From Laccaria trichodermophora (taxonomy: Eukaryota > Basidiomycota > Agaricomycetes > Agaricales > Hydnangiaceae), in assembly GCA_018417955.1 (NCBI GenBank), contig JACTVC010000001.1, positions 1,488,001 through 1,552,000 on the forward strand: a stretch of 64,000 nt of DNA, written 5' to 3'. The translations under genes were made by a program, and so were the position numbers. The notes beneath the pieces were generated by a model, which saw only the letters and a list, made by a program, of their open reading frames with translations, did not search any database and had not been told where the DNA came from. Positions 44,402 through 55,980 of the stretch are shown here, piece after piece (positions within the stretch are counted from its first letter, which is position 1; each line of letters begins with the position of its first letter).

Positions 44402-47109
44402 GGCGTTTCGCTCGTCGGTTTTAGTCTTCTATCTATAAATGGGTAGAATGGATCTTGTGGTAAGGAGTCTGGATTTTGAGAATCGAGAATAAAGCCGGGG
44501 TTCTGCACAGTGCACATCGCATTGAAGAGGTTAAGTGTTTGAGCTCGAAGTAGGGTGATGACGTACCAACGCTTGATCGCCTTGAAACGACGTAAAAAGC
44601 TCTCGAACACGTTAAGGATGGCGGGGAGGGGAGAGGGACACGTCAGGTGTCGAAGGTCGACGACGAAAACGGTGGTGGTGATAGGTGCACAGAGATCGCT
44701 GCACGGTGACCGGACGTCGTGGCTAATGAGGACCAAGTATGCACAAACAACATCCTCACCTTGCATCATGAACACAACTTGGCAAGGAAGGCTATCCGGA
44801 ATTGTTCGCTCTAGTCTTGCCATTCCCAATAACCGGCGGATAGCTTGCACGATGGACATGATTTACGACGACTGGCCCCAAATTCCAATTGCGGAAGCTG
44901 CTCTCTGTCTGTGATATCTATAGACCTACAATACTCACGGCCACCCCCTTTTTTTCTGGCTATGTCATATGGTGGCTTCTTGAATCCCGCACTTGGTATA
45001 GGCCGCCCCCGACGATCTCGAACTTGCTTGCGAACTCTCAGGCTAATGCTAGATCTCGGCAGGCTGCAACTGGAACGCTGTTAATGTTGTGCATATCGAG
45101 AAGTTCTTTCTGTGTTGGATTATGACTGGTCGCTCCAAAAAAAAGAAATTGCCCAGCTTGGGTGCGGACTGAATGGACAATCTGTACACCACAACACTGG
45201 TACTGAAAGGACAACCACAAGTTTATGATGGAATAAAGCATTCTATCGCTGCTCGGACTTGACAATAAATTATATATACCGCGAGGCGCTGAAAGGAACC
45301 ATCGGTTGGAGATGACGAAATAAAGAAGAAAAACGAAGCTTCGTGTTTCTCACAGTCTGATCCAATAGATCACAAATGCGCAGGTGACGTCCTCTCGCCC
45401 CTCAGCTGAAGCTCACTTGGATCGATAGAACTACCCCTCTTGCAACGTGCCTCAAATTGGAAATTCCACGACGATTGAATGACTAGAGAAATTGCGTAGG
45501 TTCCTTGTATCACCGCCTTCCCCAGATATCTTTTCAATTCTGACGATCGCATAGGTACAGTTGTGAATCCCTTAACTCCTTTTCCCCGTTAACAGATTTT
45601 GCTCTCGTGCCTGGCAGCTGAAAGACTCTCATGAAGGCATAAATAGGCCGACGTGTTTACTGAGACTGGCCTTCCCATTTCAACGCACACTGTGACTATT
45701 TTGACACTATAGTTCACTTCTTTTCGCCGATGATCTTCGCAAACTCAGAACAGTCAGAAAGGAAGGCGTCGTTGCTGAAAAACAGGAGCCCGAGGTCACC
45801 AAATTCCCTTCCTGTTGCCAGTTACCTATCGCAGGTCTTCGTGACTTTAACAGGTCCCACGATTTGTCATCCGTGTAACCTCAAGTGGCCCCCGATGGCA
45901 CCCAGATAGTAGCAAAGTTGTACGTGATATCTTATCAAAATTTGTGTTTTCTCCGACGCTTCACGATTTGTAAGTAGATTGGTTCACCTTCGCTTATATC
46001 TTGCTGATCTTGCTTGGGTACTCTTATGGGTGATTACATTCGGCTGAACAGACTGGGCATGATTTTTTTTCATTGACATCCGATGGCCTTGAAAGATCGG
46101 CACCATGCAGGGTTACAGTTATCGCCAGTGATCGTTTATTTTCCCCAGCGTCTTTTGTAAACGACGTGAGTCGTCTCACTTCCCTTTAACTACTCGCGTG
46201 CTACCCTGACCCTTTTGCAATTTAGGCCTCCATCTGATTGACATGATCTGCGAGCGCTTTGGCGACTGCCGTCCAGAACTCATCACGTAAATATTTTCCA
46301 CCCAAGTCCCCCCCTTCAATGTCTGCTGATAATATATCTTTCTGCAATTCAGAATCCGTACTGCCTACATTGATCACATGCCCCTTGACATATTCTTCAT
46401 GCTTGCACAATTACTTTAATCAGACCTTCAAGGAGTGCGCCTTGTCATGCTTCAGGGAACTTGAAGGCGTGATTTCTGGAAATACGACACTCTGAATGTC
46501 GCAGGTATCGAATGAAGCTAAATCTGTAAAATAAATTCATAATGTTCATTCACCCGCCGAACAGGTGCTCGTCGTATCTTGACTTGTTTTCCAGACGTGC
46601 AAGCAAGGAAACTTCCGGTGAGCTATGCTTCTTTATCTTATCAAAAGCTAAAATTGAAACTGCTCATCTTCCCTCAGGAACAGCACCTCTACTATGTAAC
46701 ATAGCGTCATCGCCGCACCTCAGGGTTGTCAAATCGTCCAAACTCCAGAATAATTGTGCATTCCCAGCTTACTCCCCAAAACTCCATGATCTTTCTACAA
46801 GGTCAATGCAGGCCCCTCCTTGAGCTTGACTCGAAACGCTCCCCAATTAGCTCCACTGACTTACTGACATTCTCATAATTTCCTCCAGGTGAACACATTG
46901 CAGAGAGAAGGCGCCTTTGTTGCTGCGGGTTATGGCACATATTTGACGACATGTCTTGAGATCTTCGATGATCCGAATATAATCGCCGTGACGTGCAACC
47001 CATAATGATCTTTCAAAACCCGGGGCCAGCAAATGCTATCTATCAAGTCGACATCTAACAGCAATGTTTCTTCAATTGAAACCCACGCTAACCTCTAGGT
47101 TCTCCTCTA
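44402..47109. other. 2.7 kb without a confident gene
   Basis: Near 44386-44859 the minus strand is open for 157 codons upstream of and overlapping the GET1 start, but shows no domain. Around 46222-46560 the minus strand has two coding-like pieces, one reading DLASFDTCDIQSVVFPEITP, the other ending KYLRDEFWTAVAKALADHVN-QMEA and a stop; the intervening gap of about 25 bp is too short for an intron. These may be remains of a decayed gene whose family I do not recognise. No transposon ends were found. Confidence 0.3.
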
Positions 47110-49000
47110 ATGATCTCTTTGGAAGCCATAGCATTGGAATCCGGGACGATCATCCAGTCTTTGAAGTACTGCGATAGTGAGCTTTAACACTATACCCTTC
47201 CCACCTCTAATCTATCGAAACCGCCGTTTTTCAGTGGGCTTGCTGGTGAGGATGTTCTCATCCTTTCATGGAATCGAAGTCTGAATAATACTCTTAGGCT
47301 CTACTTCTATACGACTACCTTCTGACGTTGGATATGGAAGTAAGTATCGAGATTTCTTCGAATTTCACTCTCATCTATAGCACGCGTTCCAGGTTTCGAA
47401 AATTTGGACGTACGTTGAGCATCCATTCATGATTCCGTTCCCCTATAACTCACGGTGCGAAGACTCCGATGGGGCGCTCCCAAGATCCTTTTTTTCAGTA
47501 ACCGTTATGTCGTGCCAGTCTTTGTCTTGTAAGTCCGATCCGATGAATGACGACAGCTAAGTGCTCATCAGCACCGTGATAGCATTGACATGGTTTGTGC
47601 GTATCTAAACGTTTCTTCTTGTCGCATATAGGAGTATTTAATGCCTCCAGCCCAAGCGATGCCCAATTTAAGCCCTGGCGTACGTCCTTTTTTCTTTTCT
47701 TTTAAGCTCCAAGTTGATCCGGCTTCGGCCAAATCTCAAACATCACAGCTGTAAGTCAGAAAAAAAATTACTCTTAATTTTTGTCGAGCCGCAGTCCGTC
47801 TAGATGCAAGATTAAAAAATGGATAGCTCTGTAAGGTTTTCCCGGCGTCTCTTGACCCTCCGTCGAATTTACGAGTAACCTGATAAGGCCGAATGTGGTG
47901 GCGATGGTCACCGTTCAAGTCGTCCTTTTCCTGCGAGTGCTTGTATTCTGTACGTTCTTCCGCTTCACTGTTGGTTTTAACCTTCATAAATTTTATTCAG
48001 GTCGGGACGATAAAGTAGGCATTTGGTACTTCTGCCCCAAACGGCTCGTTGACATTTGCGTAGAAACTGGTTCGATTTTTTCTTGTGGCAGCATTCCTAA
48101 GTAAGAAGCCGTAATTCTCAAAACATATGTTGATTTATGTCAGTTGCACACCTCTGTTGGGCAACGTTTTCGCTTATCGCCATCTTGCGAACAATAGGTG
48201 AGTCGCACTTCTGGTCGTTCTAAGAAAAGTAAATAAATTGTTACTGTGCTAGGTTACTCTGGCGGTAACCTGATACCAGGATGCCTGTATTATGTGCCGC
48301 GCAATATGTATTTGACCTGGTACGTCAAGTGACTGCGGGTTGTAGAAGCCGTAAAATTGTTGATATCACCTCAAGGCTGCTCCCAATGCTGTCAGAAAGT
48401 GAGCCTTTTGTAACCGGTTTATAGCGCGAATGCTACTAAAACACCGCCAGCCATCCTTACGGTGACGACCATCTACAAAGCCGCTACATTTGGGCCAACG
48501 AATCGAACGTGAATGTTACGGTTCATGTTTAAAAGAGATGTCATCAACTTAAAAAATAACCTTGACAGGGTTGCGGTCCTGGCGCGCGATTCTATCGTAT
48601 ACTTCATCGGCGCTTTCTGTGAAGAGGTTTTCTGGCCTTTACAGACGTGTGTTTGACCACTTGCATCACAGGTATCCTTCTTGTCGATTTGATCTACTGG
48701 GAATATGGAAGGGCTTGGACCCCTCCTGCTTTAATCACGTAAATCTCGTTCCTTCGGCCCCTTGCTTTCGCTAAAATAATACCTGGACATAGACCGGGAG
48801 CAGTGTTCGCGTGCGTTGGGGTAAGTTGATCTTCTGTTATTTTGAATTCTATTTCTGACCCATTTATCAAGGCATCCAGACTTGCAATGAATCTTCGCGC
48901 CGAGCTTTGGCTAGGAGATTCATTGGGCACGATGCGCGGTATATCTCGACCGATGGCCTTCGCACGGGTTGCAGGCAATCGCATGACTGTCGTGAGCACT
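47110..49000 (+). CDS. DUF6533 multi-pass membrane protein, exon model incomplete
   Basis: A basidiomycete-specific family of seven-helix membrane proteins of unknown function. From ATG 47110 (MISLEAIALESGTIIQSLKY) short exons give LLYDYLLTLDMEVSKIW and, after a 53 bp intron, RWGAPKILFFSNRYVVPVFV, which together are the DUF6533 signature. Later pieces fit the family's remaining helices: AMVTVQVVLFLRVLVF near 47900-47950, AILRTIGYSGGNLIPGCLYY near 48170-48290, VLARDSIVYFIGAF near 48570-48615, and RLAMNLRAELW near 48875. I could not join the middle exons (47580-47890) without a frame problem, so the gene may be damaged there or have unusual introns. The end position is approximate. Confidence 0.5.
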
Positions 49001-49444
49001 GGAGAGGAAACGATGTCAGGAGGTCTGAATCATTCCTGATGAGACGCAACCCAACGCTGGGCCTTGAGTCATTTTCTTTCGGGAGTAGATCCTCTGTACA
49101 GTAATAATTCACGCTTACGATTTGGACGAAGCATCAGATGCGTCCAAACTCTTGTGAACCTACATCTATCGGAGGTGGCCGACAGGGAGCTGATATCGTG
49201 AGGTTGATGGAGCAACAATATTAACGCACAGAACGGGTAGCGAACATCAGAGGATCCTTCTTAGTAGCCATGCTTGGTGTGGAAATCGTCATGTTCATGG
49301 ATGGATGTGTGTGGCATAGTTCAAAATGCGAAGAACATGGGTGTGTCCATAAATGGCACCTCTCGGCCTCCTCTCTCCTCTTCTCTGTCGGCTTGCGTGG
49401 TAATACAGCAACCAGAAATTGAAATAGTCCCAAAGCCGACCTCT

Positions 49445-49775
49445 CTAGATGTTCAGCTTGGTCCTGCGCCAGTGACGGCGCTTGGCGTTGTACTAACACT
49501 CGAATATTAGTCCTGTGATACGCATAGAAAGGCAAGAGACGCACTTGAATTTTGGTGTCCGACTTGAGGCGGAACCACTGGGGGATGGGCCTATAAACCG
49601 ATTCCATACTCGATCAGCTACTGCCCTCTACCTCAGCATTGTTGTCGACGCACCTGTTTTGCCTCCCAGCCTTTGCGAGAATTCGTTTTGTGCGGAAAGT
49701 CTTTTGGGAAGGCTACACATTCAATATACGGTCAATATCTAGCCATGGTCGGGTAAGAATGTCACCACTCACCAT
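49445..49775 (-). CDS. RPL39: 60S ribosomal protein eL39
   Basis: Four exons (49775-49773, 49712-49654, 49590-49545, 49492-49445) give 51 residues, exactly the family length. The protein reads PSQKTFRTKRILAKAGRQNR after the Met, then PIPQWFRLKSDTKIQ and YNAKRRHWRRTKLNI. eL39 lines the exit tunnel of the large ribosomal subunit. The first coding exon contains only the ATG, as is common in fungal ribosomal-protein genes. The short exons mean that simple open-frame scanning misses it. Confidence 0.95.
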
Positions 49776-50001
49776 TGTCGTCGACGGCGGGGACTTGATG
49801 GATGAGTTTCTGTCGTGAGCGTGGAAAATAAGGTTGTGGTGGTGGCGGATGACTGTACAGTTGTTGTTGACTATTTGCCAAAAAGACTGGGACTCCGGAC
49901 TGGGGTCTGGACACTGGGAACAGAGACTAGAACGACACGTCTACATCCCGATTTGGCTCACGCGTTCAGTCACTCCACGACCACCACCGTCATCGCTAAC
50001 C

Positions 50002-50658
50002 ATGCATATCATCAGCTGGCTATCCTACATTCTCGTCGCCGCGACTGTTGTCCTCGCCGACGAGAAAGGCCCAGTTATGGAGCTCCAAATTGACACGACC
50101 TATATGCCAGCAGAGTGTCCTGTGAAGGCACAAAAGGGCGATGCTATCAAGGTGCACTATGTGCGTAAATTCTCACTCGTTATCCTCAATCATTGTATAT
50201 TGACTTGATTATAATGCCATACTTAGACCGGAACTTTGCACGCGAATGGAAAGAAATTTGATTCTAGGTTAGTTGCTTTCGACACATCTCTTTACTACTC
50301 ACTTTTGATGCGAACCGCCTAGTCTCGACCGAGGCTCCCCTTTGCCTCTAACTCGTGAGCCTTTTGTTATTCTTTCAACCCACACAATGTAACAGCTTCA
50401 CCCAGTCGGCGTCGGCCAGGTTATCAGCGGGTGGGACAAGGGGCTCCAAGGAATGTGCCTCAACGAGAAACGTACACTCACTATTCCGGCAGATATGGCA
50501 TACGGTTTGTGTTTACCATCTCCGTTCGAAAAACAGTGTTTATGATATCGATACCAGGTTCCCGTGGGTTTGGAAACGTTATCCCAGCCAACTCAGCGTT
50601 GGTATTCACCGTGGAACTTGTGGGCTTGGACCCCAAAGGACCCCGCGACGAGCTCTGA
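50002..50658 (+). CDS. FPR2: ER-resident FKBP-type peptidyl-prolyl isomerase
   Basis: Five exons (50002-50160, 50227-50267, 50323-50354, 50406-50504, 50558-50658) give 143 residues. The start [19 protein letters not shown] is a signal peptide. The FKBP domain reads [60 protein letters not shown] and [20 protein letters not shown], with the active-site Tyr, Asp, Trp and Phe residues of FK506-binding folds in place. The C-terminus RDEL is an ER-retrieval signal. It matches the FKBP13/Fpr2 group, which assists folding in the ER. Divergent from RPL39 with about 230 bp between start codons. Confidence 0.93.
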
Positions 50659-51612
50659 TTATTATACGCGTTGTTCAAGATGTTTGCAGTAATCCATTTT
50701 TCGTTCTTCCGTTCTTTAACGTTAAAAAATGGCCAATCTTTTTGACGAGTTGGCGTTCCCGGGCCACGACCATGTCCCCTACCCTCAACCCATTTCAGAT
50801 TTCAGTGGCATAATTCCTTTAGATTCAATTGCTCGCCGTGAGACGAAAAAAGCCAGAAGGATGCCTGCGGAGTCAGAGTCCGAGTACTCTTAATTTCCCT
50901 GAAACAACTTGTTGCTGTCCTCGCGGTGCTGGCGCAAAAGAAAGGTTGCAGTTCTGGGCATCTCAACGTATCTGGTGAGCAAAAGCGGGTGTGTCATGTC
51001 AAGGGCTCTGGTACGATGAAAAAGAAGATGAAATGGATGGGAGGAAAGTATGCACGTCAGCCCGCTCGGATCTAGTGGCCGTTATCATGACATACCTATG
51101 TAAGTAATCTGCCGGCTACTTTTCCGCTCTTTCCCCTTCCCATTTTCCTCCCCTCCCTCCCTCTGCCTTTGTATCCCTTTGCACCTTTTCTCGTTCTTCT
51201 CTGGCCGCGTCTGCCCCTGTTCGGGTCAGCGCTTTCCGCGGGCTGTGCTCAGGGAATGCTTTTTGAATTCTCGAAGCTTTGGATCGTCTTGAAGTTTCTT
51301 TCCATTCGCAGCATCACTTTTCTAGAGCAGGCTGCAATTCCGGGTAACATGGTCTTAAAAAGCATACAGAAGGTATCGAATGGCAACGGGTCTTTCGGCA
51401 CAATGTCGGGGTTCTGGTGGGCTACTAGACCACTCTAAGGTTCCACGGTCTGCCATTCTTCCAGATGTCAATCACTTGGATATCGTAATTTATAAAAGGA
51501 GCCAGGTGATTGGTATCCCACTCGTCCTCATTCCACCCATACGCTCATTTTCGTGAGCGCGCGCATCGTAACTTCGACTTTTCAGTTCTCGATCAAGTTC
51601 TGGGCAACAGCT
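50659..51612. other. Intergenic, nothing resolved
   Basis: This contains the FKBP 3' flank and GH3 promoter. A plus-strand open stretch at 51169-51438 has no domain. A TATA-like TTATAAAAGG at about 51490 lies ~120 bp before the GH3 start and could be its core promoter. Confidence 0.4.
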
Positions 51613-53706
51613 ATGGCCCCTCCACCGCCCCTCCAATCGCTATCACCTGAACTGAGGCTCAACTTGCAGAAGAGTTTAGAAAGCGTGCTTACCGAAATTA
51701 TACAAACCAACAATGGGACTATCTTCTTCCGAGAAGCCGCTCTATTATCATCATTCCGAGATCGTCTCAATGTCCCTCCTACGCCGAAAGCAGTCGCAAA
51801 TGCTGATGCTGGAGACATTCACGCTCAAGACTTGGTAGAGAGGTTTTACGAGACCGTTCCCCTTTCTCTCTACGACGCGTATCATCCGTTCGTCTCCCGC
51901 TTTTTTGACAAGTCGCCTTGCCCTTCCTCCGCCGTCCGCGACTTGCTCTCCCTCGGTTTCCCTGATTTCATTGCTCGAACGTCTGGGACGTCGGAATCGA
52001 CTTTCAAATTGTTCCCATGGTATCCCGAGAAGTTTCACCGTCCTTCGGATGGCGTTAGATTCTGTGCATTCAGCACTTTTCGCTTCTCTGGCCCGACCGT
52101 GAAAATCGTCGATGAGCAGGGAGAATTGCAGAAGGAAGTGTTTGTAACCATCGCTGGAAGCGGAATCATGAGGAGGTGCATGGGTGTTGCAGTGGAAGAT
52201 GATGACAAAGCCATAACAGAGACCCGTAAGCATTTTTTCGACTCATCTGTCGCCAATTACTGAAGAGGTGCCTTCTCCACAGCCCCCCTCACCTCTGTCC
52301 CTTTCGCAGTTTGGTACATCCCAAATTTCCTAGGAAACCTCTTGATGACTATGTTCTTCGCTGTTACGGATCCGTCGCTTGTCTCCATGCGTGCGACCTA
52401 TATATCGGCTTTTCACGATGCTGTGTTGACTCTTGAAGAGCACTGGGACATCGTCGTCGATAGCGTCGAGAAAGGAACAATCCCCGATGTCTACGATCTC
52501 GACTATTGCAGACCATTTTTAGAGGTTTGAATTGAAACCCATTTCCTTTTTACCGTCAACTTGATGTGGACATGCATTGGATAGGCTCAGATCAAGCCAA
52601 ATTTGCACCGCGCGGCAGAGCTCCGGTCAATACAAAAAGGGATGGAGGGATGGTTAAAGCAGATCTGGCCTTCACTGAAAAATGTCAGAGCAATCAGCAG
52701 TGGAAGTCATGCCGCCTTTGTTCCCAAGGTATTTAATCCAAGCCTATTGCATCCTGAGCTCACATTCACGTGCAGATTCGACATCATATTGGGCCTAATG
52801 TTGACATTGAAAGCCCGTTTTACGGTTCAACAGAATGTTTCATCGGACACGGATATGATCCAACAAACGATCACAACCTTTATCGTGTTTCCCGTGATTC
52901 GCATTTCGAGTATCTCGACGTCACTGGCGAGTCGACACAAGCACTTCATCAAGCAGTACGCCATCTCTTACAAACTAATCAAGAACTAACTCTATTTTGT
53001 CTTTCTCGTAGTGGGAGCTCCAAACCGGGAAACGGTACGAGATTGTGGTAACCACGAGAAATGGTCTCTGGCGATACCAGATGAGGGACATTGTCGAAAT
53101 TGGCGGATTCGATCCAAGTGACGGACAACCTGTTATCCGCTTCATTGGACGGCAAGGGTATGTTGTTATTGCATCTTCACCCCACTACTCCTCATCCAAC
53201 CCGTAGTGTCGGATTCCGCATCTTTGAGGAGATGATATCAGAAGAGTTGATACAAAACGCTATTCACTCAACCCAACACATGCTCGGTCGCGTCTTGGAG
53301 TTCGTCGCAGAGCTGGATGACCGACAATTTCCGCGGAGGTACGGCTATTTTGTAGAACTCGAGGGAGAGCTAGGTGTGTATTCTATACTGGCACTCTTTC
53401 GCACTTCTCATTCACTTTTGCTTTCCAGGGCCCGATCCTGACTCTGCTCCGCGTAAAGTGCAAGAGGTCCTTTTCACAAACCCGGGATACAAGTCCTCCA
53501 CCGACATCGGAAGGATCGGGATGCCTAGCATTCGAATTGTTGCACCGCGCACATTTAGGGCATATCGCGAGTGGAGGCTTGAATTGACGGGCCACCCTAT
53601 GGGACAAATCAAAGTCCCAACTACCACCGTTGATGTTGCAACGAGAGAGTGGCTGGCGAAGAGAGTGATATCAGAGCTCATCTTACCGTCCATTTCTTCA
53701 GTTTAA
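51613..53706 (+). CDS. GH3-family acyl-adenylating enzyme
   Basis: Seven exons (51613-52225, 52283-52524, 52585-52728, 52776-52955, 53012-53157, 53207-53373, 53429-53706) give 589 residues, the normal GH3 length. Family features include the ARTSGTSESTFKLFPW loop (ATP-binding motif 1 position), the YGSTE-like ESPFYGSTECFIGHGYDPTN motif 2, and TRNGLWRYQMRDIVEIGGFD with the RYxMxD motif 3. Plant GH3 enzymes adenylate an acid such as jasmonate or auxin and join it to an amino acid. The fungal members keep the fold, but their substrates are largely unknown. All adenylation motifs are intact, so activity is likely. The start at 51613 (MAPPPPLQSLSPELR) follows a TATA-like box. Confidence 0.88.
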
Positions 53707-54003
53707 GTAGCGTTGGTTTAGTGTAGTTTCTGTGTTTGAGTGAGCCACGTATGTACTATGTATGTATCGCTTTCTTAGACCCTTTTCTCTTGATTCTTCA
53801 GGAAACATCAGGAAACATTCTCTCTCCTTGACACGGAGTCCCTCCATATTAGTAGGATTAGGATATTCTGTACACATTCTTTTTACGATTCTTTGAGGAT
53901 GAATGTTGAATAAATGCTGTGTAGTATGTATATTCTGCTACCAGCTGCTACCTTACAACCTCGACAATCTCGCCATTGCCCTTGCCATTGCCATTGCGGA
54001 ATC
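53707..54003. other. GH3 3' flank and F-box 5' flank
   Basis: About 300 bp with repeated CCATTGCC trinucleotide-like runs just before the F-box ATG. Nothing else was seen. Confidence 0.4.
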
Positions 54004-54132
54004 ATGGCCTCTAGGAGACGCAAAAATGTAGAAACCGAAACTATGCAGATTCTACCCCCTGCACCTTCCCCAATTCGTGATTTGCCACTCGAAGTCTTGG
54101 CCACGATCTTCGTTTGGGCGATTGTCGACACC
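54004..54132 (+). pseudogene. F-box gene copy 2, 5' part (interrupted by the 4.4 kb element)
   Basis: Forty-three codons from ATG 54004 contain MASRRRKNVETETMQ and the F-box core PIRDLPLEVLATIFVWAI, ending VDT. The next bases belong to an inserted element; the unsplit frame would stop after nine more codons. The 3' part at 58587-59912 continues exactly in phase, so removing 54133-58586 restores one 484-residue frame. The paralogue at 24.6-26.1 kb has the same two parts contiguous. Confidence 0.8.
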
Positions 54133-54555
54133 TTAGTTAGTTCAGTCACATGGGTCCAATAACAACGGAACAGCCGGATGTGACAATCAGTCGTAGTGAA
54201 CGGGTCAGCCGGGGCGGCCGGTTTGATTGCTATTGTTCCGTTGGCAATGAAGCAGCCGGTTTCTGACCCTGGCAGGGTTTACGCTCCCGCGGCGGAACCA
54301 CTTTTTCAACCGACGGGCTCTGACCACATCCCGACGGGCTCTCAGCCCATCCTGATGGAACTACAAAAAAATTTAACTGGGGCCTCTCTCCCCTTACTTA
54401 CATCATCTAGATCTGTAGCATAATGTATCTTAATCTTTATCTCATCCAACTCCTGCAAGATAGTCTCCATATCAACCAAAAAGTGAATTGGGAAACACTC
54501 ACCTTGTAGTTAAGAAATGAAAGCTTTTCATTTAGCTACTCACACCTTGTCTACT

Positions 54556-55970
54556 CATTTGTGGCTCCATTGGGGTGTCAAAGTGGAATTGATGGTTCTG
54601 TTGGGGATGTCTCCATCGGGGTGTTTGACATTGAGATTGAAGGTGCCGCGGGGGATGTCTCTGTCAGGGTGCTTGTCATTGAAATTGAAAGCGCCACGGT
54701 GGATGTCACTGTTGGGGTGTTTGACATTGAGATTGAAGGCGCTGCGGGGGATGTTTCTGTCAGGGTGTTTGACATTGAAATTGAAATTGAAGGTGCCGTG
54801 GGGGATGTCTCTGTCAGGGTGTTTGTCATTAAAATTGAAGGTGCCGCGGGGGATGTCACCATCGGGGTGTTTGTCATTAAAATTGAAGGTGCCGCGGGGG
54901 ATGTCACTGTCAGGGTGTTTGTCATTAAAATTGAAGGTGCCGCGGGGGATGTCACCGTCGGGGTGTTTGTCATTAAAATTGAAGGTGCCGCGGGGGATGT
55001 CACCGTCGGGGTGTTTGTCATTAAAATTGAAGGTGCCGCAGGGGATGTCTCCGTCGGGGTGTTTGTCATTAAAATTGAAGGTGCCGCGGGGGATGTCTCC
55101 GTCGGGGTGTTTGTCATTAAAATTGAAGGTGCCGCGGGGGATGTCACCGTCGGGGTGTTTGTCATTGAGATTGAAGGTGCCGCGGGGGATGTCACCGTCA
55201 GGGTGTTTGTCATTAAAATTGAAGGTGCCGCGGGGGATGTCTCTGTTGGGGTGTTTGTCATTAAAATTGAAGGTGCCGCGGGGGATGTCTCCGTCGGGGT
55301 GTTTGTCATTAAAATTGAAGGTGCCGCGGGGGATGTCACCGTCGGGGTGTTTGTCATTAAAATTGAAGGTGCCGCGGGGGATGTCTCTGTCGGGGTGTTT
55401 GTCATTAAAATTGAAGGTGCCGCAGGGGATGTCTCCGTCGGGGTGTTTGTCATTAAAATTGAAGGTGCTGCGGGGGATGTCACCGTCGGGGTGTTTGTCA
55501 TTAAAATTGAAGGTGCTGCGGGGGATGTCTCTGTCAGGGTGTTTGTCATTAAAATTGAAGGTGCCGCGGGGGATGTCACCATCAGGGTGTTTGAGGTTGA
55601 GATTGAAGGTGCTGCGGGGGATGTCTCCATCAGGGTGTTTGACATTGAAATTGAAGGTGCCATGGGGGATGTCTCTGTCAGGGTGTTTGTCATTGAAATT
55701 GAAAGTACCATGGAGGATGTTGCCATTGGGGTGTTTGAGGTTGAGATTGAAGGCGCCGCGGGGGATGTCTCCATTGGGGTGTTTGACATTGAAATTGAAG
55801 GTGCTGCAGGGGATGTCTCCATCAGGGTGTTTGTCATTAAAATTGAAAGCACCACAGAGGATGTCACCATTGGGGTGTTTGAGGTTGAGATAGAAGGCAC
55901 TGTCGGCAATGGCCCCATTGGGGTGTTTGACATTGAAATTGAAAACATGACCTCCACGATATGGTCATCT
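54556..55970. repeat. 48 bp minisatellite, about 29 units
   Basis: Tandem units of 48 bp built on ATTAAAATTGAAGGTGCCGC and GGGGGATGTC(A/T)CCGTCGGGGTGTTTGTC with substitutions. Because 48 is a multiple of three and units lack stops, three frames stay open across the array: 472 and 458 codons on the plus strand and 459 on the minus strand. In one plus frame the 16-residue unit is IKIEGAAGDVTVGVFV; in the minus frame it is a Ser/Thr/Pro-rich TNTPTETSPAAPSILM. The middle units are nearly identical, the outer ones more diverged, as expected for arrays homogenised by unequal exchange. Confidence 0.9.
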
Positions 55971-55980
55971 GCGGCATGAT

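Noticed and set aside
44386..44859. 157-codon minus-strand frame overlapping the GET1 start
   Set aside because: It ends inside GET1 exon 1 in another frame and has no recognisable domain; probably chance.
49221..49607. 128-codon minus-strand frame at the RPL39 locus
   Set aside because: It reads through RPL39 introns in mixed frames; the four-exon RPL39 model explains the conserved sequence.
54556..55970. CRISPR-like array
   Set aside because: Units are contiguous with no unique spacers, and the DNA is eukaryotic; it is a minisatellite.
54517..55979. Long plus-strand open frames of about 460-470 codons as a protein-coding gene
   Set aside because: They arise because a 48 bp unit without stops keeps three frames open at once; there are no introns, no family match, and the array lies inside a transposon-like insertion.
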